A stretch of DNA of 64,000 nucleotides. It comes from Bacteroidota bacterium (GTDB lineage Bacteria > Bacteroidota > Bacteroidia > Chitinophagales > Saprospiraceae). The stretch is taken from assembly GCA_003045895.1 (NCBI GenBank), contig PZPC01000001.1:163733-227732 (forward strand), written 5' to 3'. A program made the translations under genes and the position numbers. Below, piece after piece: positions 25,321-34,554 of the stretch (position 1 is the first letter of the stretch; each line of letters begins with the position of its first letter). The notes beneath the pieces were generated by a model. The model did no database searches. It was not told the DNA's origin and saw only the letters and a list, made by a program, of their open reading frames with translations.

Positions 25321-26277
25321 ATGAGCTTTTTTTCCAAATTCTTCAACAAGGAGAAAAAAGAAGATCTCGATGCCGGGTTGGAAAAGACCAAGGCTTCTTT
25401 TTTGGGTAAGCTGAGCAAAGCGGTAGCCGGTAAGGCAACCGTTGACGAGGAAGTATTGGACGAACTGGAGAACATCCTGATCACTTCCGACGTGGGCCTG
25501 GAAACCACCGTTAAAATTATCGAACGGATTGAAGCGCGGGTGGCCCGGGACAAATACCTGAATACCGCCGAGTTGAACGGAATCCTACGGAATGAGATCG
25601 TGCAACTGTTGGCCGAAAACAACACGGTGGATCTGGAAGGCTACACCCTACCGACCGACCAGCGTCCGTGTGTGATCATGGTCGTTGGAGTCAACGGTGT
25701 AGGGAAGACCACCACCATTGGCAAATTGGCCCACCAGTACCAGCAGCAAGGACTCAAGGTCGTCATGGGAGCCGGCGACACCTTCCGTGCCGCTGCTGTA
25801 GACCAGCTTAAGATTTGGTCGGAGCGGGTCGGTTGTGATTTTTACAGCAAAGGGATGGATACCGACCCGGCCGCCGTCGCTTTCGAAACTGTCGATTACG
25901 CCATCAAAAATAATTGTGACGTAGCCATTATCGATACGGCCGGCCGCCTCCACACCAAGTTCAACCTGATGAAGGAACTGAGCAAAATCAAGAACAGTAT
26001 CAGCAAGCGCCTGGACGGCGCGCCCCACGAAGTAATGCTCGTTCTGGATGCAACTACGGGGCAGAATGCAGTGGAACAAGCTACTCATTTCACCAATGCT
26101 ACCGATGTCACGGCCCTGGCCCTGACCAAGTTGGACGGCACCGCGAAAGGAGGAGTTGCTATTGGTATCTCCGAACAGTTTAGTATTCCCATCAAGTATA
26201 TCGGAGTGGGCGAACGCATCGATCAGTTACAGATTTTCAATAAAAAAGCTTTCGTTGACTCGCTTTTTGAAGCCTAA
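25321..26277 (+). CDS. ftsY: Signal recognition particle receptor FtsY
   Basis: SRP-receptor GTPase that docks ribosome-nascent-chain complexes at the membrane for co-translational insertion. The N domain spans about residues 20-105. The G domain has G1 VGVNGVGKTTT (122-132), the SRP-GTPase insertion motif AGDTFRAAAVDQL, DTAGRLH, TKLDGTAKGG and the closing GVGERIDQLQIF. The acidic A domain is very short, so this is a short-form FtsY of 318 residues. Confidence 0.97.
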   Translation: MSFFSKFFNKEKKEDLDAGLEKTKASFLGKLSKAVAGKATVDEEVLDELENILITSDVGLETTVKIIERIEARVARDKYLNTAELNGILRNEIVQLLAENNTVDLEGYTLPTDQRPCVIMVVGVNGVGKTTTIGKLAHQYQQQGLKVVMGAGDTFRAAAVDQLKIWSERVGCDFYSKGMDTDPAAVAFETVDYAIKNNCDVAIIDTAGRLHTKFNLMKELSKIKNSISKRLDGAPHEVMLVLDATTGQNAVEQATHFTNATDVTALALTKLDGTAKGGVAIGISEQFSIPIKYIGVGERIDQLQIFNKKAFVDSLFEA

Positions 26278-26343
26278 TTGCAACAATAGCCTGTTGTGGA
26301 ACATTGATGTAAAGCCCGCAAAACCGAAAAATCCAGTTTACCG

Positions 26344-27441
26344 ATGGCTCGTACCCGCTTACATTACTGGTCGAAAAAGTTGGGGCATTCCTGGAGTCGC
26401 TTGTGGGGGCACCTGGGCTGGGGCAATTATCGCCCAGTATATTTGCATACTTACCGGGGGTTTGGCCGTCGCGATTATCTCTTTCTATCTGGCCGGGTTT
26501 TGCTGGATAACGGCATCTTAAAGAACGAAAAAGACAGCGCCTGGCGCAATTTTAACAATACCATCAAACGCTTCAACTCGCGGGTCATCAGCAATGCCCA
26601 CGTGCGGGTCAAGTTTGCCGGTGAAGAATTTGAGTTGGTTACCGATGCCGAAGGTTATTTTACCCTCGATACTTACCTGGCTACCCCGCTGCCCCCGCCG
26701 CCCGCTAAGCCGCCGTTTTGGCAAAAAGCACAGGTAAATTTAACGGCTATTTCCGGGCAGCAGCTAAACATCAGCCAGGAAGCAGAAATACTCATCCCCG
26801 GATCTGCCACCACCTTTGGTATCATCAGCGATATCGACGATACCATTCTGAAGACCTACGTGACCAGTTGGCTCAAATGGCGGCCCATCTACCTGACCAT
26901 CATCAAAAATGCATTTTCGCGACAAGCTTTTAGCAAGGTCGCTCCCTTTTACCAGGCACTGCGGCGCGGCGCTGCGGGCCATTGCTACAATCCCTTCTTT
27001 TACGTATCCAACAGCCCGTGGAACCTCTACGACTTTCTGGAAGAATTTCTCGACCTCAATAAACTGCCCCGCGGACCCTTGCTACTCCGCGATTTTGGCC
27101 TGCCCTATAAGGATAATTCCGCGGGCTACCTCGGCCACAAGCACGAACAGATTATTCGCATTCTTGAGCTGTACCCCAAGCTGCCTTTTGTCCTGATTGG
27201 TGACAGCGGCGAACGGGATGCCGATATCTACCAGGCTATTTGCCAGCGCTACCCTGGGCGCATCAAAGCGATTTATATTCGCGATGTACACAGCAGTAAC
27301 CGGGCACAAAGGGTACAGCGGATTCTCTCCTCACTGACGGACATCCCCAGCCTGTTGGTCAAAAATTATGGTACGGCAGCCGAACATGCCGCTGACCACG
27401 GCTTGCTTTCCTATGCTAATTTTCAGGCACTTCAGCAATAG
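26344..27441 (+). CDS. App1-like phosphatidate phosphatase family protein (DUF2183)
   Basis: Related to the yeast App1 phosphatidate phosphatase catalytic domain, a HAD-like fold. The catalytic motif DIDDTILKT (in GIISDIDDTI) lies near residue 163. Other motifs are YVSNSPWNLYDFLEEF, GHKHEQI and FVLIGDSGERDADIY, in the order seen in the family. The first ~150 residues are a less conserved beta-rich domain with FAGEEFELVTDAEGYF. No signal peptide is visible, so it is probably cytoplasmic. It starts 67 bp after ftsY. The substrate in bacteria is unknown. Confidence 0.88.
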   Translation: MARTRLHYWSKKLGHSWSRLWGHLGWGNYRPVYLHTYRGFGRRDYLFLSGRVLLDNGILKNEKDSAWRNFNNTIKRFNSRVISNAHVRVKFAGEEFELVTDAEGYFTLDTYLATPLPPPPAKPPFWQKAQVNLTAISGQQLNISQEAEILIPGSATTFGIISDIDDTILKTYVTSWLKWRPIYLTIIKNAFSRQAFSKVAPFYQALRRGAAGHCYNPFFYVSNSPWNLYDFLEEFLDLNKLPRGPLLLRDFGLPYKDNSAGYLGHKHEQIIRILELYPKLPFVLIGDSGERDADIYQAICQRYPGRIKAIYIRDVHSSNRAQRVQRILSSLTDIPSLLVKNYGTAAEHAADHGLLSYANFQALQQ

Positions 27442-27549
27442 TGTTACCTGCTGAAGGTGTGCAACCTAAGCTTAGCGAACTTGCATAGCCACTAAGTGGT
27501 TACGGTGTTGTTGGTAAAGGTACTGGCACAAAACGCTTTTGGCGAGTAA

Positions 27550-27557
27550 TAATTTTG
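27550..27557 (+). promoter_or_regulatory. Putative -7 promoter element
   Basis: TAATTTTG, a TAnnTTTG match 46 bp before the SH3-like secreted protein gene. No TTG lies at good spacing. Confidence 0.4.
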
Positions 27558-27602
27558 CCTATCTATTCGTTTGCAAAATAATCAATCCCAAATTCACGCC
27601 TT

Positions 27603-28463
27603 ATGAAAATCACCCTCCTGGTTACGTATTTCTTCTACTTCCTGGTGAGTACACTAGCTGCGCAAGTGCGCTACACGGGTGAAGAACTTCGCGATTACTA
27701 CTACTGGTTTCATCAATACAGCCAGACGGCGCTCTTTTATGAAGATGGGGCCCGCTTGGTTAGTTTTACCGAAAAGACGCCCGTCCGCCAGTACCCCAAT
27801 GTCCAGGCTGCGGTGGCTGGCTATCTGGGGCTGGGAGAGGTGGTTACCAATCAGCTCATTCCCGTTGCCAGGGCAGTTGTCAGCACGGAAAAAGGATACC
27901 AGGACCAGTGGTTCAAGGTGACGGCCTGCCAGGCCACCACCGGCCAAACCTATACCGGCTACGTGTGGGGTGGGCACCTGGCCAAAAGTTGGTTGTACTA
28001 CGACCTGGATCAGGATGGTACCACCGAACTGGTCGCGCTGGGCTTGCACCTCGAACAGCGCCGGGCGCCCGAGGATATTCAGGCCGATCTGAAGGTGATC
28101 CACCAGGGCCAGTTGCAAGCCAGCCTCGCTATTGCAGGCCTTTGCCTGTTCGACGATTGTGGCTCCAGCAACTTATTGCGCGTCTACGAAATCAGTACCC
28201 AACCCCGGCAGGTGATTTTCGAAACGAGTACCCTCACCGCCGGTTGCCTGGTAGGTGTCGATAAGGCCTTCGTGTCCTGGGATACCAATCAGCTGCGCCT
28301 CATCTACCAGGCGGAGTACTCTACGGGGCACCAGTACGCCAACAATGCCTTTTATCGCCACCAGGACAATGCGACCCTGATTTGCTACTACCAAAATGAA
28401 AACAATGCTTTCGAACCCGTTTGGGCCTGTAAACCCCTCTCTACTACCGTGGCCGTTCCTTAA
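27603..28463 (+). CDS. Secreted protein with SH3-like domain, function unknown
   Basis: 286 residues with a signal peptide (about 1-21, ending LAAQ). Residues about 55-125 resemble a bacterial SH3 domain: LVSFTEKTPVRQYPNVQAA, QWFKVTA, then GYVWGGHLA, the characteristic closing strand. The remainder contains DLDQDGTTELVAL, an EF-hand-like or VCBS-like acidic loop. Such proteins often sense or bind cell-wall or surface components. The exact role is unknown. Confidence 0.7.
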   Translation: MKITLLVTYFFYFLVSTLAAQVRYTGEELRDYYYWFHQYSQTALFYEDGARLVSFTEKTPVRQYPNVQAAVAGYLGLGEVVTNQLIPVARAVVSTEKGYQDQWFKVTACQATTGQTYTGYVWGGHLAKSWLYYDLDQDGTTELVALGLHLEQRRAPEDIQADLKVIHQGQLQASLAIAGLCLFDDCGSSNLLRVYEISTQPRQVIFETSTLTAGCLVGVDKAFVSWDTNQLRLIYQAEYSTGHQYANNAFYRHQDNATLICYYQNENNAFEPVWACKPLSTTVAVP

Positions 28464-28495
28464 TTAAATGGCTAACAAGTCAGTCGGACGTTCCT

Positions 28496-28503
28496 TACCT
28501 TTG
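28496..28503 (+). promoter_or_regulatory. Putative -7 promoter element for the CPBP protease gene
   Basis: TACCTTTG, a perfect TAnnTTTG match. The predicted transcript start (about 28510) is close to the GTG at 28518, which favours the downstream ATGs at 28533 or 28557 as real starts. Confidence 0.5.
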
Positions 28504-28532
28504 CGGTCATCATCACAGTGGTGCGCCTGTTG

Positions 28533-29423
28533 ATGCCACAATCAAAGGTCATAGGTATGCTTCCAATTCCCGCAATTGAAATTCCCTGGTGGAAAAAACT
28601 GCTGTTCCTGCTGCTGGAGACCCTCGGGTTCGTAGCCATTGCTACCCTGGTCGTCCTACTTCTCGACCAACTCATCTCCCCTTTGACCCTTGCCGTTGCC
28701 CCCTTGGAGTTGCGTGAGTTGTTCAAAGAGTGGGGCATTACCTTGCTGGCGGTCTTCTCCGCGGCTTACCTCCTTAACCTTTTTGCCCGTCGGCCAGGCC
28801 TGGCTGAAATGGGCTTTACCACTGCGCGCCTCGGCTACAGTCTGGGTACCGGTCTTTGGGTTGGGAGCAGTATTTTGGTACTCTGTTTTCTGTTGCTGTG
28901 GGTTGGCGGTTGGGTACAAATTACCGCCTTCCTCTTTGAGCCGCCTCTTTTTTGGGGTTGGTTGTTGTTTTTCCTGATCCAACCGCTGGCGGAAGAAATC
29001 GTCATGCGGTCTTTTCTGCAGGCCCACCTGCAGCACTATTTTGGTCCGCAGGTAGCATTGCTAGGAGCAGCCCTGGTTTTTGGCCTGCTGCACGCTGGCA
29101 ACGATGCTTTCACGTGGTTGGCTGGCCTGGAGATTGTCCTGGGCGGTTACCTGATGGGGCAACTGTACCTCCATACCCAGAGCATCTGGGCGCCTTTTGC
29201 CCTGCACGCCAGCTGGAACTTTCTGCAAAGTACCGTCCTGGGGTTTGCCGTCAGCGGCATGAACACTTACCGGCTCCTGCAATTGGATATCAATGGACCA
29301 GAATGGCTCACTGGTGGTGAATTTGGCCTCGAAGGCTCCTTGTTAACGGTCATTTTGTTAGGAGTAGCCATTGCTTATTTTAAAAAAAGGAACAGGGAGA
29401 TTAGTCCCCTACCACAAGCCTAA
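28533..29423 (+). CDS. CPBP-family intramembrane metalloprotease (CAAX protease/Abi type)
   Basis: Polytopic membrane protein of about 296 residues with roughly eight hydrophobic segments. The family motifs are present: EEIVMRSFLQ (Glu-Glu...Arg), FGLLHAGND (His) and HASWNFLQS (His...Asn). Together these form the glutamate/histidine active site of CPBP peptidases. Bacterial members have roles in bacteriocin self-immunity or membrane protein processing; no partner is evident here. The start could also be at 28557 or the GTG at 28518. Confidence 0.9.
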   Translation: MPQSKVIGMLPIPAIEIPWWKKLLFLLLETLGFVAIATLVVLLLDQLISPLTLAVAPLELRELFKEWGITLLAVFSAAYLLNLFARRPGLAEMGFTTARLGYSLGTGLWVGSSILVLCFLLLWVGGWVQITAFLFEPPLFWGWLLFFLIQPLAEEIVMRSFLQAHLQHYFGPQVALLGAALVFGLLHAGNDAFTWLAGLEIVLGGYLMGQLYLHTQSIWAPFALHASWNFLQSTVLGFAVSGMNTYRLLQLDINGPEWLTGGEFGLEGSLLTVILLGVAIAYFKKRNREISPLPQA

Positions 29424-29424
29424 T

Positions 29425-29853
29425 ATGAAAGAAAAATACTTAGACCCCACCCAAACGGCTGGCCGTGACTTTGTCATGCGCCAAATTCCCGGTAGCGTGG
29501 TCATGCTCAACTTGCTCCGCTTCCGCGAAATTGCCGATTATTCGGCAACGCCCGAGCTCGCTCCGGAATCACCCATCAGTGGAGCCAGGGCTTACCAATT
29601 GTATATGGCGCATACCCGGCCCTTTTTGGAAGAATCGGGAGGGGAAGTCATTTTTATGGGAAAAGGTGGGGATTTTTTAATCGGCCCTACTGACGAAAGC
29701 TGGCATTCCGTACTCTTGGTTCGTCAGCAAAGCGTGGCCAGTTTTTTGGCTTTTGCCCAAAATACGGCCTATCTCAAAGGCATGGGGCACCGCACCGCCG
29801 CACTGGAAGATTCGCGCCTGTTGCCCATGGTAGAAGACGAGCTCGGCGCCTAG
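29425..29853 (+). CDS. DUF1330-like dimeric alpha/beta-barrel protein
   Basis: 142-residue soluble protein. It has the pattern of small ferredoxin-fold barrel proteins of the DUF1330 type: PGSVVMLNLLRFRE, then AYQLYMAHTRPFLEESGGEVIFMGKG and the C-terminal WHSVLLVRQQSVASFLAF. The ATG at 29425 follows the CPBP stop by one base and is preferred over an in-frame upstream start inside that gene. Function is unknown; relatives include monooxygenase-like and stress proteins. Confidence 0.72.
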   Translation: MKEKYLDPTQTAGRDFVMRQIPGSVVMLNLLRFREIADYSATPELAPESPISGARAYQLYMAHTRPFLEESGGEVIFMGKGGDFLIGPTDESWHSVLLVRQQSVASFLAFAQNTAYLKGMGHRTAALEDSRLLPMVEDELGA

Positions 29854-29977
29854 CGATTTACCAGACCTACTGCACGGTGGAAGCTGCCAGATGAGGTAAG
29901 TTCAGGCTATTGGTAAATAGGAAGCCGGGATAGGAAATAGTCGTATTTTAGCCCCATAACTCAGCCGATTACCTGCC

Positions 29978-32947
29978 ATGCGCCTCATTTACCTTCTCTT
30001 CCTGTTTCCTTTTTGCTTGCTGGCCCAGCCCCGGCAGGTGCAAACCTACACCGTAGCGGAAGGCCTGGCCCAGTCGCAAGTGTACGCGGTACTGGCCGAT
30101 CGGCGCGGCTACGTCTGGGCAGGTACCCAGGGAGGGGGTTTGTCTCGTTTCGACGGGGAACGCTTCCGCACCTTTTCGGACGGGGATGGCCTGCCTGGCA
30201 ACTACGTACAAGCCCTCTGGGAAGATGCGCCGGGCAACCTCTGGATTGGTACCGACCAGGGGGTGGCCAGGTACGATGGACAAACTTTCGAAACGTTCCT
30301 CTCCGGTACCAATATCCTGGCGATCGACGGGCGCAATAAACCGGAAGAAATATGGGTGCTGACTGAAACACAACTCTACCGCCGTCAGGGCACCAACTGG
30401 GATACCCTCGCGCTGCCGATGCCCTATCTTCGTCCCTACTGTCTGGTGGTCGAAGCTCACCGCTTGCTACTGGGTACCGACCGTGGCGCGTGGCAGTGGG
30501 ATGGTCAGTCCTGGCGAACCATGCCGGCTGAATTTGCGGCCAGCCACCAGGTCTGGGCTTTGTTCCGCTACCAGCGTGGCCAAACGTGGGCCCTCGCGCC
30601 CGGCAACCAACTCTTTGCCGTCGGGCCCGATTCGCTGCGGGCCCGCCGGGTACCCGCTCAAACGCCTACGGTTTTCTATGTGTCTCCCCAGGGCGACAGC
30701 TGGTTGGGAACCCAGGACCAGGGGCTGTTTCTCTTGCCGAAGGGCGGACAAGCCTGGGTGGCCATCGGAAAACAGCAGGGGTTGCTCAGCAACCATATCC
30801 GCGCCCTCACCAGCGACCGCTGGGGCAACCTCTGGGTAGGCACTTCGGGCGGCGGCCTGAGTTGTTTGCGGCGGGCGCCTTTTCAGGCTTTCGACGAAGA
30901 CCGCGGGCTGGTGGGTAAAGAAGTCTATGCGCTCACTTATTCCGATTCATTGGGCTTGTTGTTTGCCGTCGGGGAAGCGGGCGTTTTTCGCCAGACCATC
31001 GCGGGGCCTACCGTTTTTGCGCAAGATTCTGCCCTGGTTGGGCAAAAGATCAAAGCCTTGCATTACGATGCCGCGGGCCGGTTGTGGATGGGCACGCCGG
31101 GTGCGGGGATCAAAGTGAAAAGCGCCAATCGTTGGTACGACGTGGGGCTTTGTGGCCAGTTTGTCCTGGACATGGTGCTGGCTACCGCCAACAGTTGGTG
31201 GGTAGCCACGGCTTACGAAGGGCTGAGCCTGCTGACAGTAAGGGAAGATTCTACCGGCCTGTCTTTCACTTGTCGCAGCTTTGGCCGGGAGCACGGTCTA
31301 CCCCTGGGGCGTATCGAAAGCCTGGCGCAAGACCAGCTGGGCCGCCTCCTGATCGCCTACCGCGATCGCGGCCTGGCGTGTTGGTCACCCGACACCCTGT
31401 ACTGGCAGGTCACTACTGCCGATGGGCTGCCGGCACCCACCGTGCGGGCTGTTCGGCAGGATACGGCCGGCTACTATTGGCTGGCCACTACCCGTGGCCT
31501 GGTGCGCCTGGGCTGGACGTCCCAAAAGATGCACCTGCGGGTCTTTACCAACCGGGACGGTTTGCAATCCAATAACCTCTACTGCCTGACCATCGACCAG
31601 CAAGGGCAGCTCTGGGTGGGGAGTGAACGCGGCGTAGATCAGGTAGAATTGGACGCGGCCCGCAACCTCAAACAGGTCACCTTCTACGGGCAGGAAGCAG
31701 GCTTTACGGGGATCGAAACTTGCACGAATGCCGCCCTCACCGATTCGTTGGGCAACGTGTGGCTCGGTACCATGAACGGCCTGATGCTACACGAAAACCA
31801 ATCCCTACGTCCCACCCTGGCACCTCCTCCGGAACTGGCATTTGCGGATATTCGCATCCTTTACCGCTCCGTACGGGACACCATTGGCCAACCCGTCCTG
31901 AATGGTTGGGGGCAGCCAAACACAAAGCTGCTGACCCTGACCAATACCCAGAATCACCTGAGCTTCGACCTTCAGGCCCTGGATCTGGCTCAACCCGGTG
32001 ACCTCCAATACCAGTGGCAACTCGCAGGCTGGGACGAGCAGTGGTCGCCACCCGCTACCCAACAGACCATCACCTACGCCAACCTGCCACCAGGCCGTTA
32101 CACTTTCCGGGCCCGGGCCGTCGGCAAGGGCGAACGGGTAAGTCAAATGTTGGTGTTGCCGATAGAAATTGTCCCCGCTTTTTGGCAAACCTCGTGGTTT
32201 AGGTTTTGCCTGGTGCTGGCAGCAATACTGTGGCTAGCTACCTTGATCTGGCGGTGGAGCAGGCGCTGGCAAAGCCGCCAGCGACAGGTAGAAGAAAAGT
32301 TGCGCCTGGACAACCGGCTACTGGAATTGGAAAACAAGGCCCTGCAACTGCAAATGAACCCCCACTTTTTGGCCAATGTACTACAGGGTATTCAGCACGA
32401 TCTGAACCAGGGGGAATACCAGCGGGCCGACCAGTACCTGACCAAGTTTGGTGCCCTCATGCGCGCTACCCTCTATCACTCCCGGTCCAACCGCATCAAA
32501 TTGAGCGATGAGCTGGACAACCTCCGCCATTACCTCGATCTGGAAAGTTTTCGCGCCGGACAACGCTTTACCTACCACTTTCACCAGGATAAAGAACTGG
32601 AAGCAGACCTGATCGAGATTCCTCCCATGCTTTTGCAACCTTTCCTGGAGAATGCCATTCACCATGGCCTCCACGGCAAAGCGACCGGTGGTCGTATCGA
32701 TATCACCCTGTTGGAAGAAGGGATTTCCACCTTGGTGGTCACCATCCGCGACAATGGTCGGGGTCTTGCAGCAAGTGCAGCCACGCGTAACAAAGGACAT
32801 CGCTCAACAGCCTTAAACGTTATCCGCGAGCGCCTGGAACTACTCGGCTATGCAACGGAAGAATCACCTTACCACCTCGCAGAGGTCGTTGAAGATGGGG
32901 TAGTAAAAGGCGTTGAAGTGGTCGTCCGAATACCGATCATAGCTTAA
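29978..32947 (+). CDS. Two-component propeller sensor histidine kinase (LytS/HisKA_7TM-like kinase domain)
   Basis: 989-residue membrane sensor. A signal peptide (1-17) leads into a periplasmic two-component-regulator propeller (about 20-630) with many repeats of the type RRGYVWAGTQGGGLSRFDG and LWVGTSGGGL. A Y_Y_Y domain (about 640-735; LQYQWQLAGWDEQW, GRYTFRARAVG) and one membrane segment (about 745-765) follow. The cytoplasmic part has a dimerisation helix with the phospho-acceptor motif MNPHFLANVLQGIQ and an HATPase domain (LLQPFLENAIHHGL, IRDNGRG). The motif has Ala in place of the usual Phe in NPHFLFN. No LytTR response regulator lies next to it, so its partner is elsewhere. Confidence 0.93.
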   Translation: MRLIYLLFLFPFCLLAQPRQVQTYTVAEGLAQSQVYAVLADRRGYVWAGTQGGGLSRFDGERFRTFSDGDGLPGNYVQALWEDAPGNLWIGTDQGVARYDGQTFETFLSGTNILAIDGRNKPEEIWVLTETQLYRRQGTNWDTLALPMPYLRPYCLVVEAHRLLLGTDRGAWQWDGQSWRTMPAEFAASHQVWALFRYQRGQTWALAPGNQLFAVGPDSLRARRVPAQTPTVFYVSPQGDSWLGTQDQGLFLLPKGGQAWVAIGKQQGLLSNHIRALTSDRWGNLWVGTSGGGLSCLRRAPFQAFDEDRGLVGKEVYALTYSDSLGLLFAVGEAGVFRQTIAGPTVFAQDSALVGQKIKALHYDAAGRLWMGTPGAGIKVKSANRWYDVGLCGQFVLDMVLATANSWWVATAYEGLSLLTVREDSTGLSFTCRSFGREHGLPLGRIESLAQDQLGRLLIAYRDRGLACWSPDTLYWQVTTADGLPAPTVRAVRQDTAGYYWLATTRGLVRLGWTSQKMHLRVFTNRDGLQSNNLYCLTIDQQGQLWVGSERGVDQVELDAARNLKQVTFYGQEAGFTGIETCTNAALTDSLGNVWLGTMNGLMLHENQSLRPTLAPPPELAFADIRILYRSVRDTIGQPVLNGWGQPNTKLLTLTNTQNHLSFDLQALDLAQPGDLQYQWQLAGWDEQWSPPATQQTITYANLPPGRYTFRARAVGKGERVSQMLVLPIEIVPAFWQTSWFRFCLVLAAILWLATLIWRWSRRWQSRQRQVEEKLRLDNRLLELENKALQLQMNPHFLANVLQGIQHDLNQGEYQRADQYLTKFGALMRATLYHSRSNRIKLSDELDNLRHYLDLESFRAGQRFTYHFHQDKELEADLIEIPPMLLQPFLENAIHHGLHGKATGGRIDITLLEEGISTLVVTIRDNGRGLAASAATRNKGHRSTALNVIRERLELLGYATEESPYHLAEVVEDGVVKGVEVVVRIPIIA

Positions 32948-32998
32948 CTCGTGGACCAGATTTTTTTGTACCTAACAGCCTTCTTGTTTTTTGGCGTT

Positions 32999-34348
32999 TT
33001 ATTTCCCGTGGGCGGGTAATACCCTGGGAATAACGTAGAGCGCCGTTTGCCGACCATCAATGTAGGCACAGTTTTCGCCGTCGAAGTAGGCATCTTCTTC
33101 GAGCATAATGCGGATCTCCTTATTCCATTCGGGAATAAAAATGGCATTGTTCAACTCAATGGCATAGGCCGTATTGGGGTAGAGCGGGTAATCGCCGTTA
33201 AAGGGCACGCCGTCCTGCTGATCCCACATGCCAATACTCGGCCCTGCCCCGTGGCCATGGTAGCCAATGGGGTGGCTATAGATGCTGGGTTTTAAGCCTT
33301 CCTTGCGGGCTTGCCCCAGGGCCGTGGCGAGCATTTCGTTACCCGTTCGCCCGGTTTTAAACTGGGCCGTCAGGATATCCATCAGCCGAAGTCCTTGCTG
33401 GTGTGCCGCTACCAGGTAGGGTGGGAGGGCGGTTTCGCCCGGGCGCAGGAGGTAAGCGTTCTGTTGGGTGTCGGTATTCAGTCCGAGGTAGGTAATGCCA
33501 AAATCGACGTGCAGGAGATCACCCGGTTGGATAAGGGTGGTGGCTGGCCGGCCGGCAAAACTCCGTTGGCTTTCGGTATTTCCAGGGTCCGCGCGTTGTA
33601 CGTCTACGGTAGGGTGAAACCAGGCCGTAAATCCCAGCTCCCGGATGCGTTCGCGGAACCACCAGACCACCTCGTCGGTCGTGGTAATGCCGGGGGTGAT
33701 GACCTGTTCCGAGAACCCCTCGGCAATGATTTCGTGAGCGATGCGCATTACTTGTCGGTAGGCGGTCAGTTCGGCAGGCAGGCGGGTTTCGAGCCAGCCG
33801 ATGGCCAGTCGTTCGGCGCTGACCAGGCGGTCGCGGTAAGTAGGTTCCAGGTAGCGTTGCAATTGTTCGTAATGGAAGGAGGTGAGGCCGTCGGCCAGGC
33901 CGAAGTGTTCGGAGCGGTTGATGGCAATTTTGCGCGGGTTCCGGGCTTTAACCAGTTCGGCCAGGGCCGCCCACTGGTCGGGTTGGGTTTCCTTATCCCA
34001 GGCTTTCTGGAAAACACTGCCTACCGCGTAGCGGGCACAAGCCAGCGCTTCGATGGTTGTGCCATTGTCATAGAGCAGAAGAATCGTCGTACGCCGCGCC
34101 GAAAGCCAGTTGCTGGGCAAGAAAGTTTTTAATACCGGATCTTCGTTGTACTCCCTGCTGATGAGGAGCCACATATCGATGCCTTCGCGTCGCATGAGGT
34201 CGGGGAGAATAGTGGCTACCCGTTCGGTGAGCCATTCGTCGCGCAGGCGGGCCTCGGCTTCCAGACTCAAAATAGCAGGCATTTGGCCGTAGCCCAGGGT
34301 ACCCAGGAACAGCAAGGAAATTAAAACAAGGTGGCTCTTTTGTAGCAT
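32999..34348 (-). CDS. Secreted M24 metallopeptidase (Xaa-Pro aminopeptidase-like)
   Basis: Dinuclear-metal peptidase of the pita-bread fold, 449 residues, with a signal peptide (about 1-21). Metal ligands are recognisable: Asp in LLHVDFG, Asp in LNTDTQQN, His in GYHGHG, Glu in AIELNN and Glu in the IMLEEDAYF region. The N-terminal half (about 30-200) is the creatinase-like non-catalytic domain. It probably removes N-terminal residues ahead of proline in the periplasm or outside the cell. Confidence 0.9.
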   Translation of the reverse strand: MLQKSHLVLISLLFLGTLGYGQMPAILSLEAEARLRDEWLTERVATILPDLMRREGIDMWLLISREYNEDPVLKTFLPSNWLSARRTTILLLYDNGTTIEALACARYAVGSVFQKAWDKETQPDQWAALAELVKARNPRKIAINRSEHFGLADGLTSFHYEQLQRYLEPTYRDRLVSAERLAIGWLETRLPAELTAYRQVMRIAHEIIAEGFSEQVITPGITTTDEVVWWFRERIRELGFTAWFHPTVDVQRADPGNTESQRSFAGRPATTLIQPGDLLHVDFGITYLGLNTDTQQNAYLLRPGETALPPYLVAAHQQGLRLMDILTAQFKTGRTGNEMLATALGQARKEGLKPSIYSHPIGYHGHGAGPSIGMWDQQDGVPFNGDYPLYPNTAYAIELNNAIFIPEWNKEIRIMLEEDAYFDGENCAYIDGRQTALYVIPRVLPAHGK

Positions 34349-34467
34349 AATAGTTAAGTGTTCTGAAATTACATTTTTCGGTTGGACAGAAAAATCAGGC
34401 CCCCAAAATACTGAAATGACGGGTAAATTGGGAGCGAATTTTTACGCCTTTATTATTGTCCCGGCAC

Positions 34468-34531
34468 TTACACCTTTACACCTTTACACCTTTACACTTT
34501 TACACTTTTACACTTTTACCCTTTTACACCT
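34468..34531. repeat. Eight tandem 8-bp units, TTACACCT/TTACACTT
   Basis: The 64-bp array consists of TTACACCT three times, TTACACTT three times, TTACCCTT once and TTACACCT once, all in exact register. It lies in the non-coding gap between the Fic gene and the M24 peptidase gene and has no G on this strand. Similar units occur at 20190-20236. Confidence 0.88.
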
Positions 34532-34554
34532 GTCATTTCAAGCTTAACCGCACA

